This document shows positions 1-6,933 of a DNA stretch of 30,891 bases, piece after piece. Where the stretch lies: the IMG/VR virus record IMGVR_UViG_3300037041_000357, positions 1-30,891 of that record. The stretch is one strand, 5' to 3'. A program made the translations under genes and the position numbers. The notes below the pieces were generated by a model that was not told the origin of the DNA, searched no databases, and saw only the letters and a list, made by a program, of their open reading frames with translations. This DNA comes from a virus. The stretch's first letter is position 1. Every line of letters begins with the position of its first letter.

Positions 1-150
1 CCAACATACAAGGAAATTGAAGAACGGTTCAATGTCAAACGGACTTCGGCATACAACAGATGCAAGGATTTCAGGCACAAAATGTCACAACATTCACAGA
101 CCGAAACAGTGATTGATCAGTACATTCGTAAATTTAAACAAGTCGCATAA
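1..150 (+). CDS. Small helix-turn-helix protein, 5'-truncated copy
   Basis: The reading frame is open from base 1 to the TAA at 148-150 and encodes the last 49 residues of the same 74-residue protein that is complete at 29902-30126. The visible part contains the helix-turn-helix core (PTYKEIEERF followed by NVKRTSAYNRC). It is truncated only because the window starts inside it. One base differs from the right-hand copy (position 111), changing one residue in the ETVIDQYI tail of the translation or its neighbour. See the full-length entry for function. Confidence 0.8.
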   Translation, partial: PTYKEIEERFNVKRTSAYNRCKDFRHKMSQHSQTETVIDQYIRKFKQVA

Positions 151-151
151 T

Positions 152-382
152 ATGAAACAAACAGCAGTAGAATGGTTGATTCAAGAACTAAATCAAAAGA
201 TAGATTTTATATCAATGGACAAATGGGATATGATTATAGATATTATGCAACAAGCCAAAGAAATGGAGAAGGAGCAGATAATTGATGCTTTTGGTGTTGG
301 TTGTCAAGTTGAATCAACAAGACTAATCGGCTATCAAGGTATGGCAGAACAATACTACAACGAAACCTTTAAACAACACTAA
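152..382 (+). CDS. Small conserved-type hypothetical protein, 76 aa
   Basis: The start is placed at the ATG at 152, two bases after the upstream stop; an in-frame ATG at 113 lies inside the preceding gene and is unlikely. The product is acidic to neutral and probably helical, with a TAVEWLIQEL start and a C-terminal AEQYYNETF motif that I recall from small uncharacterised proteins of Bacteroidota phages. No catalytic motif is visible. The stop overlaps the next ATG by one base (TAATG). The gene is absent from the right-hand copy of this region, where the helix-turn-helix gene is followed almost at once by the glycosyltransferase, so it is a dispensable, variable cargo gene. Confidence 0.65.
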   Translation: MKQTAVEWLIQELNQKIDFISMDKWDMIIDIMQQAKEMEKEQIIDAFGVGCQVESTRLIGYQGMAEQYYNETFKQH

Positions 383-1020
383 TGAAAATAAAAATCATTA
401 TCTTTTCATACGAAAGACAACAGATGCTTGAATCCCTAATCAATGAAGTCAAAGAATATGACTACACAATCTTTGATGACGGTTCAAGCTTCAAGCTGAA
501 CAAGAATTTTCACCAATTTCAACACGGTGGTAAACCAAAGTTCTGGAGGATGTGGGACTTTGCACTGCGGATGCTTCGTGATAACCATTCCGATCTGTTC
601 ATCTTCATGCCGTCAGATGTGTCCAATGTAAACATCCCAAAGATCATTGAACTGCATAATCAGTTTAAGTCAAAAGCGTATGCATACAATCTTATCAATG
701 ACGGCCGAATGAATTGCTGGAACATGATCAAGCCAGTGCAAGTTGATGAACACACAATGAAGGTCGGATTCACTGACTGCGGATTCTTTTGCAATAAACA
801 GCTGTTGAATCGCATCGGTTACTATGTGAACGAAATCAATCAACGAAGATTTCAACACAACGAAGCAATCAGTTCTGGTGTTGGTCAAGATTTGACCTTC
901 AGGATGCTACGGACCAACTGCAATATGTACACACCAACAAAGTCATTGGTTCATCACGGTGATCACGATTCATTGATGCACCCAGAACATAGAAAAAAAA
1001 TTCCATTAATAAGCAAATGA
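382..1020 (+). CDS. Glycosyltransferase-like protein (GT-A fold), variant 1
   Basis: The 212-residue product begins with a short beta strand and SYER, has FDDGS at residues 31-35 (the nucleotide-sugar binding DDG typical of GT2-like enzymes) and DLFIFMPSDV at 71-80 at the place where a DxD metal-binding motif usually lies; here the pattern is PSDV, so the metal site is not canonical. A conserved GVGQDLTFRM block and an HGDHDS segment follow. It probably transfers a sugar from a nucleotide sugar in the cytoplasm; donor and acceptor are unknown. It overlaps the methyltransferase gene by four bases (ATGA), implying coupled translation. A second allele, about 91% identical in protein, is at 30145-30783. 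Confidence 0.7.
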   Translation: MKIKIIIFSYERQQMLESLINEVKEYDYTIFDDGSSFKLNKNFHQFQHGGKPKFWRMWDFALRMLRDNHSDLFIFMPSDVSNVNIPKIIELHNQFKSKAYAYNLINDGRMNCWNMIKPVQVDEHTMKVGFTDCGFFCNKQLLNRIGYYVNEINQRRFQHNEAISSGVGQDLTFRMLRTNCNMYTPTKSLVHHGDHDSLMHPEHRKKIPLISK

Positions 1021-1667
1021 AAACAGAAACAAACACACTAAAAGATGGCACAGTCATCACTGGCTTCAAGAATGATTTAATCACTAACGGCCACAAAACA
1101 ACAAAGAACTTTTATGAATTTCAGATGCTGGAGTTCATTTGGCTCAACATTCCCAAAGGTGTAATGGTTGACGTTGGTGCAAACATTGGAAACCATACGA
1201 TATTTTTAGCCAAATATTGTGCAACCAAAGTAATGGCTTTTGAACCATTCCCAGATACATTCAAGCTATTGAATAAAAACATCACAGATAATAAATTGCA
1301 GTTCCATGTTATTGCTTCAAATTATGGCCTTTCAGACAATTACGAAAGTGTTTTTATGAAGTCAGTCAATGGCAATGCTGGTATGAACAAAGTTGATTCT
1401 GACGGTGATGCGAAAGTTGAATTGATTCCTTTTGATTTGATTCTTGATCTTAATCAACCCATCACACTAATTAAACTTGACTGCGAAGGTTACGAAGAAA
1501 AAGCTTTGCTGGGAATGATTGAAACAGTTAAAAAGCACAAACCAGCTTTATTCATTGAATGCCAAACTGAAAAAGAACTTGTTGCTATTTCAAAAATTTT
1601 AATACCTTTGGGTTATTCAAACAAACAAAGATTCAATCACACACCAACCTATTTCTTTTCGATATGA
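1017..1667 (+). CDS. FkbM family SAM-dependent methyltransferase
   Basis: The 216-residue product shows the Rossmann methyltransferase motif VDVGANIG at residues 51-58, the acidic post-motif FEPFP at 75-79, and the FkbM signature KLDCEGYE at 153-160 followed by a helical EKALLGM. FkbM enzymes usually O-methylate sugars or polyketides, so methylation of a sugar added by the neighbouring glycosyltransferases is the natural reading, but the substrate is inferred. It overlaps the upstream stop and the downstream start by four bases each, so it is translated as one unit with both glycosyltransferases. Length is typical for the family. Confidence 0.85.
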   Translation: MKTETNTLKDGTVITGFKNDLITNGHKTTKNFYEFQMLEFIWLNIPKGVMVDVGANIGNHTIFLAKYCATKVMAFEPFPDTFKLLNKNITDNKLQFHVIASNYGLSDNYESVFMKSVNGNAGMNKVDSDGDAKVELIPFDLILDLNQPITLIKLDCEGYEEKALLGMIETVKKHKPALFIECQTEKELVAISKILIPLGYSNKQRFNHTPTYFFSI

Positions 1668-2302
1668 AACCCATATACATCGGAATGGCAACCTACAACG
1701 GACAAGGCAGAGCAAAGTCGCTTAGCCAATCCGTTGCGTCATTGATGGGACAAGGTGCAAAATTGCATCTTTACGATAACAGCATTGAACTTTTGAATAC
1801 AGCTGACAATGGCAAATTCTTTGGCCTTAGCCAGATCAAAGAACCTTGTTACTATTTTTGTTGCGATGATGACCTTATTTATCCGCCTTCGTACATTCCA
1901 GATATGATTGCAAAGATTGATGAACACAAAGCAATTGTGACACATCACGGCCGAATTTTAACACGCGAAGGGATTCCATACTACAAAGGCCACAAAACAT
2001 TCAGATGCTTGAATGATGTTTCAAAGGATGAACAGATTGATGTGCCGGGGACTGGATGCACTGCATTCGATACGGAATATTTCAATCCAACGGAACTATG
2101 GAAGTCACCAGATTTGAGGATGTCAGATTTACTCTTTGGACTTGAAGCTGCAAAGCAAGGCAAAAAGATTATGGTCCTGAAGCACAAAACGGGTTACATT
2201 CAACATTCAACACACATCAACTTGAAAGATACAATCTGGTCAAGTGAACAAGGGAACAACAGACAAACAGAAATTGCTGACCAAATACTTCAACTAAAAT
2301 GA
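1664..2302 (+). CDS. GT-A type glycosyltransferase (GT2-like)
   Basis: The 212-residue product starts with YIGMATYNGQGRAKSL, resembling the N-terminal strand of GT2 enzymes, and has CDDDLIYPPSYI at residues 67-78, a good DxD metal/nucleotide-sugar motif followed by the usual hydrophobic-proline segment. THHGRIL near 93-99 and GTGCTAFDTEYF further on fit an acceptor-side region and a GTG loop. No membrane segment is seen, so it is probably soluble. It is distinct in sequence from the glycosyltransferase at 382-1020. It is translationally coupled to the FkbM gene upstream (overlap ATGA) and to the membrane protein gene downstream. Confidence 0.75.
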   Translation: MKPIYIGMATYNGQGRAKSLSQSVASLMGQGAKLHLYDNSIELLNTADNGKFFGLSQIKEPCYYFCCDDDLIYPPSYIPDMIAKIDEHKAIVTHHGRILTREGIPYYKGHKTFRCLNDVSKDEQIDVPGTGCTAFDTEYFNPTELWKSPDLRMSDLLFGLEAAKQGKKIMVLKHKTGYIQHSTHINLKDTIWSSEQGNNRQTEIADQILQLK

Positions 2303-2535
2303 TATACCTAAACATATACTTGGCCGTGTGGTTTTTCTGCACATTTGAACTAATTCAAAACACAATTGATGATTTCTTTGAGTTTAAAGTCAGCATTCTT
2401 TCAATGGCAATCTGGAAGCTTTTAGGTTGTCAAATGTGTCTGGTCCTTTGGACTACCTTATTGATAACACAAAATTGGACAATGGCAATGCTGTTGTCAC
2501 TAATATCTGAAATACACAAACAACTACTAAAATAA
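2299..2535 (+). CDS. Small membrane protein in glycan cassette
   Basis: The 78-residue product has a hydrophobic N-terminal segment (about residues 2-17), a central hydrophobic stretch (about 43-58) and a third, weaker one (62-70), so one to three membrane helices. No family is recognised. Its ATG overlaps the glycosyltransferase stop by four bases, so it is made together with the glycan enzymes and could anchor them at the inner membrane or act as a small flippase-like or exclusion protein; both are speculation. TAA is followed directly by the next ATG. Confidence 0.6.
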   Translation: MIYLNIYLAVWFFCTFELIQNTIDDFFEFKVSILSMAIWKLLGCQMCLVLWTTLLITQNWTMAMLLSLISEIHKQLLK

Positions 2536-2751
2536 ATGTTCACACAAAAAGAACTTGCAGACATTGAAAAATGGAGAAACACAACAACACATCCTTCAAA
2601 AAGTGACTGTCACTGGATGCGACAGTACAAGAACAGACTGCTTGAAAAACAAGAAAAAAGGACTTGCTTCTGCACAAAGACCGAAAGAAACAACTATAAA
2701 AAAACCTTCTTTGAGTTCTGGGACAAGCAAAACATTCAAGCAGCAAGTTGA
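2536..2751 (+). CDS. Hypothetical protein, 71 aa, Cys-containing
   Basis: This small basic protein begins FTQKELADIEKW, has a CHWMRQYKNRLLEK segment and a CFC motif, and ends FFEFWDKQNIQAAS. With three cysteines and a histidine it could bind a metal, but no known fold is recognised. The start ATG directly follows the preceding TAA. A second frame is open over most of its length (see the next gene), but the residue pattern here looks like a genuine protein, while the other frame reads as low-complexity shadow. It ends 10 bases before the proposed GTG start of the sigma-like gene. Confidence 0.6.
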   Translation: MFTQKELADIEKWRNTTTHPSKSDCHWMRQYKNRLLEKQEKRTCFCTKTERNNYKKTFFEFWDKQNIQAAS

Positions 2752-2761
2752 TGATTATTTT

Positions 2762-3295
2762 GTGCTGAAATATTCACAGCTGGAAGCAACAACCAAAAAG
2801 ATTGTTATAAAATACAATCGGACACTTGAACCTTCCAACGTGATCAGTTCCGCTTATCTTTACATCATTAGCAAAGAAACCGAAATTGTTCATTTCAGCA
2901 GAACCTTTTCAAAGTCAATTGATCATACCATTTATTCGTTTACTTTGCAATACATCAACAAAGCACTGATCTGGCAAAATTCCAAGATAAATGATGAGGA
3001 AAACAAGTTCATCAATCGCACAATAAACATCGATTGCGAAGACCAGAATGAAACCACCTATCAAAAAATCACAACATACGAACACAATATATATACGGAT
3101 GACTTCATTGAATCCTTTTATAAGTCACTTAAAAAAGTGGATGCAATATGTTTTCAAGCGTTCTATTTTGAAGGTGTCGACAATGCAAAGGAATTATCAG
3201 TGAAATTTGACATCAGTATTTCATCAGCATACACAAGCATAAACAGATTAAAGAAACTATTGAAAGATCACATAAATAAAAACAAAATCGAATGA
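2762..3295 (+). CDS. Sigma-70-like / HTH transcription factor candidate
   Basis: The frame is open from 2555, but 2555-2751 overlaps the upstream gene in another frame and contains no second ATG; GTG at 2762 gives a compact 177-residue protein and is my preferred start. The N-terminal half is helical (LEATTKKIVIKY, SNVISSAYLYI) like sigma region 2 of small Bacteroidota phage sigma-like proteins, and the C-terminus (KELSVKFDISISSAYTSINRLKKLL) is a convincing helix-turn-helix as in region 4. It lies just upstream of the terminase genes and could turn on late transcription; that role is inferred. An alternative is a terminase-linked DNA-binding protein. Confidence 0.55.
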   Translation: MLKYSQLEATTKKIVIKYNRTLEPSNVISSAYLYIISKETEIVHFSRTFSKSIDHTIYSFTLQYINKALIWQNSKINDEENKFINRTINIDCEDQNETTYQKITTYEHNIYTDDFIESFYKSLKKVDAICFQAFYFEGVDNAKELSVKFDISISSAYTSINRLKKLLKDHINKNKIE

Positions 3296-3552
3296 AGTTA
3301 CTGCCAGAATTTAAAGGTAAAAAAGTGACAGCCAAAGCAATAAACGGATATATCACTTTTGACACCAACACAACACCAGAAAGCGAATACCCTTCGTTCT
3401 ATTCTTTGGGGTTTGATTTCTGTTTTGAAGTCACTGAACCGAAATACAAAAAGCCAATTTCATACACTGGGATTGAACAAGAAACTGACTTAATAAAACC
3501 TAATAAAAAAAAGAATGCAAAGAAGGAAAAAACTGAAACCGAAAAGGGTTAA
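3292..3552 (+). CDS. Hypothetical protein, 86 aa
   Basis: I do not recognise a family. The N-terminal two thirds look like a small beta-rich domain (MKLLPEFKGKKVTAKAINGY, then TFDTNTTPE and LGFDFCFEV), and the tail is highly lysine/glutamate-rich. The start overlaps the preceding stop by four bases (ATGA) and the end overlaps the small terminase gene by 38 bases, so the coding frames are packed. Position suggests a structural or packaging accessory protein, without direct evidence. Confidence 0.6.
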   Translation: MKLLPEFKGKKVTAKAINGYITFDTNTTPESEYPSFYSLGFDFCFEVTEPKYKKPISYTGIEQETDLIKPNKKKNAKKEKTETEKG

Positions 3553-3886
3553 GTTTATAGATGAATATATCCTTTCTAATAATGGCACAGCCGCCGCAAT
3601 AAAAGCTGGTTATTCAGAACATACCGCAGCTGTTATTGCGTGTGAACTATTGGCGAATCCAGATGTGAAAGCTGAATATGAATTTCGATATGCAGCTTAC
3701 AAAAAGAAGAACGAAATCAAACGGGAATTTATAGTTGAGAATCTTATGCAACTGATCTCTGAATGTAAGAATGACAATGACCGAAAGCATCTGACAAAGT
3801 CGCTTGATATGTTGGCAAAAATGTCTGGTCAATACATTCAGACTGTTATCAATAAAATAGAAGATCAACCACTATTTCCAGAATAA
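3515..3886 (+). CDS. terS: Terminase small subunit
   Basis: The 123-residue product has the typical small-terminase helix-turn-helix near the N-terminus (KFIDEYILSNNGTAAAIKAG followed by YSEHTAAVIACELLANPDV), the same pattern as Terminase_2 family proteins, then a helical oligomerisation region and a short C-terminal tail PLFPE. It would recognise the packaging site on phage DNA and recruit the large subunit. The stop TAA (3884-3886) is followed directly by the ATG of the large subunit, which supports the call. The start lies within the end of the upstream gene; a later start would cut into the HTH, so 3515 is preferred. Confidence 0.88.
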   Translation: MQRRKKLKPKRVKFIDEYILSNNGTAAAIKAGYSEHTAAVIACELLANPDVKAEYEFRYAAYKKKNEIKREFIVENLMQLISECKNDNDRKHLTKSLDMLAKMSGQYIQTVINKIEDQPLFPE

Positions 3887-5056
3887 ATGTTTCAACGGAC
3901 CGCTTCAATAAATAAAATCCTCGCACTTACTAAGCGAAAAAAAATAATTCAAGGCGGTTCTTCAGCTGGAAAAACTTTGGCTATTCTTGCAATTCTTATT
4001 GATCGTGCAATCAAAACACCAGACATCGAAATCACTGTTGTTGGTGCAACTGTTCCGCATCTAAAAGGTGGGGCAATGAAAGACTTCCTGAAGATAATGA
4101 AACAGACAAACCGATACAAAGGTGACAACTGGAACATAACAAATTCAAAGTATACTTTCGGCAATGGTGCGGTCATTGAATTTGTCAATGCCGATGGTGA
4201 CAAAGCTGTCGGTCCGAGGCGTGACGTTTTGTATGTGAACGAAGCAAATCTAATTAACTTTGAAACATACACGCAACTGTCAATGCGAACATCAAAAGAT
4301 ATTTATCTTGACTTCAACCCGGTCAATCGGTTTTGGGTTCACGATGAAGTATTAACTGAACCAGATTCCGAAATGATAATTTTAACCTATCGTGACAATG
4401 AAGGTATTCCCGTTTTTGTTTTGGAAGAACTGCTCTCAAAAAGAAAGAAGGCAGACACATCTGACTATTGGAAAAATTGGTGCAAGGTTTATTTAGATGG
4501 CGAAGTTGGTGCGTTGGAAGGTGTCATCTTTCAGAACTGGACAACAATCGATTCCGTTCCGAGTGATGCGAAACTGCTTGGCTATGGAATGGACTTTGGA
4601 TTTACGAATGATCCAACCACAATGATTGCTGTTTACAAATACAACGGCAAGTTAATTCTTGATGAAATCATTTATCAAAAAGGATTGCTGAACAGCCAGA
4701 TCGCAACAATGATCAAAAGCGTTGGAGCAAAGAACGGTCCTATTTATGCCGATTCATCTGAACCGAAATCAATCGCAGACATTCAAGGTTATGGCATTGG
4801 AATTTATCCTGTTAAGAAAGGAGCAAATTCAGTGAAGGAAGGCATTCAGTTAATGCAAGAATACGAATATCTGATCACGAAATCATCACTTCATTTGCAA
4901 GAAGAATTGAACAAATATGAGTGGGACAAAAAGAAAGTGAATGAACCGATTGAAATATGGAATCACTGTATTGATGCTGCAAGATATTTGGTTTGGATGC
5001 AACTTGGAAGTCGAGGTGCTTCAAATCCAGTTTCTTCATTCACAATGAACTACTAA
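3887..5056 (+). CDS. terL: Terminase large subunit (ATPase and nuclease)
   Basis: The 389-residue product has a Walker A motif GGSSAGKT at residues 23-30, a Walker B segment VLYVNEAN at 114-121, and an RNase H-like nuclease domain with GMDFGFTNDPT at 233-243, IYADSSEPKSI at 285-295 and a final acidic IDAARY near 361-366. This is the motor that pumps DNA into the capsid and cuts the concatemer. The length is slightly short for the family (usually 400-550), mainly through a compact N-terminus. In most siphoviruses the portal follows; here a tail gene follows instead. Confidence 0.93.
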   Translation: MFQRTASINKILALTKRKKIIQGGSSAGKTLAILAILIDRAIKTPDIEITVVGATVPHLKGGAMKDFLKIMKQTNRYKGDNWNITNSKYTFGNGAVIEFVNADGDKAVGPRRDVLYVNEANLINFETYTQLSMRTSKDIYLDFNPVNRFWVHDEVLTEPDSEMIILTYRDNEGIPVFVLEELLSKRKKADTSDYWKNWCKVYLDGEVGALEGVIFQNWTTIDSVPSDAKLLGYGMDFGFTNDPTTMIAVYKYNGKLILDEIIYQKGLLNSQIATMIKSVGAKNGPIYADSSEPKSIADIQGYGIGIYPVKKGANSVKEGIQLMQEYEYLITKSSLHLQEELNKYEWDKKKVNEPIEIWNHCIDAARYLVWMQLGSRGASNPVSSFTMNY

Positions 5057-5061
5057 AAAAC

Positions 5062-5070
5062 AATATATAA
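5062..5070 (+). promoter_or_regulatory. Weak copy of late-gene TATAATATATAA-type element
   Basis: AATATATAA matches the last nine bases of the 12-bp element found before four other late genes. It lies in the 26-base gap between the large terminase stop and the tail gene ATG at 5083, followed by an A-rich leader. A chance match in AT-rich sequence is possible for this copy alone. Confidence 0.35.
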
Positions 5071-5082
5071 AAAAACAAAAAC

Positions 5083-6933
5083 ATGGCTTTTACAATTAAC
5101 GATCCTAAATTTATTGATTCTGGCGGCTTTGTCGGTTGGACAGTCGGCACAAATGGTGCTTGGCAACCAACCGATTTGCCACCAGACAATCACGGAGCAA
5201 CTGGTATATGGGCAACAGCTGGAACGGGAACAGATAATCAGATTTATCAAGCTGGTGTTTTCCCTGACTTTGGTTCTGGTGTGTCGCACAGAATAACAAT
5301 TTTTGTGAATAGTTATTCTGGAGCCGCAAACAAGTGTGAAGTAAAATTCGGAACAACGGTTGTTGGAACAATTGGTGCATCTGGTGAATTTACATTCACT
5401 GGAATCCCGGCTGGAAATGATACGCTGTCATTTGAAATGGTTGGTTCATCATTCGCAGCTGTTGAACTTGATCATGTTGTTGCGGCGGATATTATTTCAG
5501 TCGGCAATCCGCAAGATTTTCAACCAGCATACAATCCAAGTGTTTGGTATTTTGATTCATTAAGAAAGAGTGAACCGGGTTACAGATATTTTGTCGAGGT
5601 GTTGAATGCAGTAAATGTTGTTATTGGTTCATATAGATTTGTTCCAGCAATAACAACTGGCTATGCTGTTGTTGACTTGACACGAATACTGAAGAACTTT
5701 GTTTCATTTGATGACACAACTGTTGGTGTTCAGAAAGTTCCGAATAGTTGGTTTGAATATTATTTGAAAGTGTATGATGAATTTTCTGTTCCTTACATTT
5801 ATGATGACTATGCAAATCCATCTGGTGACTTAACTTCATTGCAAGCGACAACCAACACGCACAATTTTATTGTTGGTGATCAAGTGACCGTTGCTCAAAA
5901 TGATGGCGGTGCTTTGAAGCCGATGCTTCAGGGTGTTCATTCAGTTATATTTCCAACTGTTGCTGGAACAAGTGACTTGTATATTGACGTTCCATTTTCA
6001 ACTGTTGGAACTGGTTCACCAATGGGTGGCGGTGTTATCTATTCGGACAACCGCAAAACAATTTCTGTTGTTGGCTTTGAATCTGACTTGTATTATGTTT
6101 TCAATGGAGCTGTTCCGTTTGTTGATTTCATTGGGTGGGATGCAAAAGATTATCAAATGACAACAGTCAGTGGATCAAGAAAATTTTTGTCATCAATACC
6201 TTCAGAATTTTATGTGACACCAACGCAAGACATTCGATTGAACTTTGCGAATTGGTTCACGGAGCACAAATCAATACGGTTTGAAAATTCAAACGGTGAC
6301 TTGTTTGAATTGACAACTGCAACGGCTATGAGTAAAGAACCCGTTATTTCTGCAAGTGTTGGACCATTGACAACAATGACTTCAATCATATCTGGAACAC
6401 TTCCATTGATTAAACCAGACACAATTTACTACGATGTTTGGGTTGAACAAGCTGTAACGCAATATTCTGAAAAGATAAGATTCTATATCGACAACAGATG
6501 TATCATCAATCCGTTTGAAATTTTATTCATGGATCGTATGGGTTCATTTAGTTCATTTGCTTTTCAGCTTCGTGACACGGTGACAAACAACAATCAAAAA
6601 TCTACATTCAAAAGATTGGCTGGTGGCCTTGGAACGGATGCAACAAATTCGCCAGCTTACACATACGATTCAAAAGCAACTGGTGAACAAGTTTACAATG
6701 TGAACTTTGACAAGGTGCAACAGCTGACAACTAACTGGATGGATGACGCAAGTTCATTATATTTCCAAGAATTGATTAGCAGTCCAGTGACATATTTGAA
6801 AACTGAAGATGGCACTTATGTCGCTGTTATTGTGACCGATTCATCAAGCGTTGAACAAAGGCAGATTGATAAAAGATTAATAAAATATACAGTGAATGTA
6901 AGATTCGCAAACGCTGACAACATAAACATATAA
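5083..6933 (+). CDS. Tail/baseplate protein with N-terminal jelly-roll-like domain
   Basis: The 616-residue product is rich in beta strands, Gly, Thr and aromatic residues and lacks a signal peptide. Residues 1-130 (FIDSGGFVGWTVGTNGAWQ onward, with repeated short strands) resemble a carbohydrate-binding-type jelly roll. The middle has NPSVWYFDSLRKSEPGYRYF and TGYAVVDLTRILKNFVSFD, and the C-terminal third contains IRFYIDNRCIINPFEILFMDRMG, patterns I associate with large tail proteins of Bacteroidota siphoviruses encoded upstream of the tape measure. A role at the tail tip or baseplate is inferred from size, composition and the neighbouring 948-residue protein. The start follows an A-rich leader; the next ATG follows directly after its stop. 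Confidence 0.65.
   Translation: MAFTINDPKFIDSGGFVGWTVGTNGAWQPTDLPPDNHGATGIWATAGTGTDNQIYQAGVFPDFGSGVSHRITIFVNSYSGAANKCEVKFGTTVVGTIGASGEFTFTGIPAGNDTLSFEMVGSSFAAVELDHVVAADIISVGNPQDFQPAYNPSVWYFDSLRKSEPGYRYFVEVLNAVNVVIGSYRFVPAITTGYAVVDLTRILKNFVSFDDTTVGVQKVPNSWFEYYLKVYDEFSVPYIYDDYANPSGDLTSLQATTNTHNFIVGDQVTVAQNDGGALKPMLQGVHSVIFPTVAGTSDLYIDVPFSTVGTGSPMGGGVIYSDNRKTISVVGFESDLYYVFNGAVPFVDFIGWDAKDYQMTTVSGSRKFLSSIPSEFYVTPTQDIRLNFANWFTEHKSIRFENSNGDLFELTTATAMSKEPVISASVGPLTTMTSIISGTLPLIKPDTIYYDVWVEQAVTQYSEKIRFYIDNRCIINPFEILFMDRMGSFSSFAFQLRDTVTNNNQKSTFKRLAGGLGTDATNSPAYTYDSKATGEQVYNVNFDKVQQLTTNWMDDASSLYFQELISSPVTYLKTEDGTYVAVIVTDSSSVEQRQIDKRLIKYTVNVRFANADNINI

Larger units (their letters stand above)
1..1128. 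repeat. Left copy of imperfect terminal repeat
   Basis: This segment repeats at the right end (29977-30891). Bases 1-110 are identical to 29977-30086; a single mismatch follows at 111. The left copy then carries about 213 extra bases holding a small gene, after which the glycosyltransferase genes align base for base with many substitutions. Bases 1002-1128 are identical to 30765-30891, exactly 127 bp, up to the last base of the window. Seen directly. The likely meaning is circularity or terminal redundancy with two sequence variants. Confidence 0.9.

Noticed and set aside
2555-2761. N-terminal extension of the sigma-like gene from ATG 2555
   Set aside because: It overlaps the plausible 71-residue gene in another frame and reads as a low-complexity shadow without further ATG codons.
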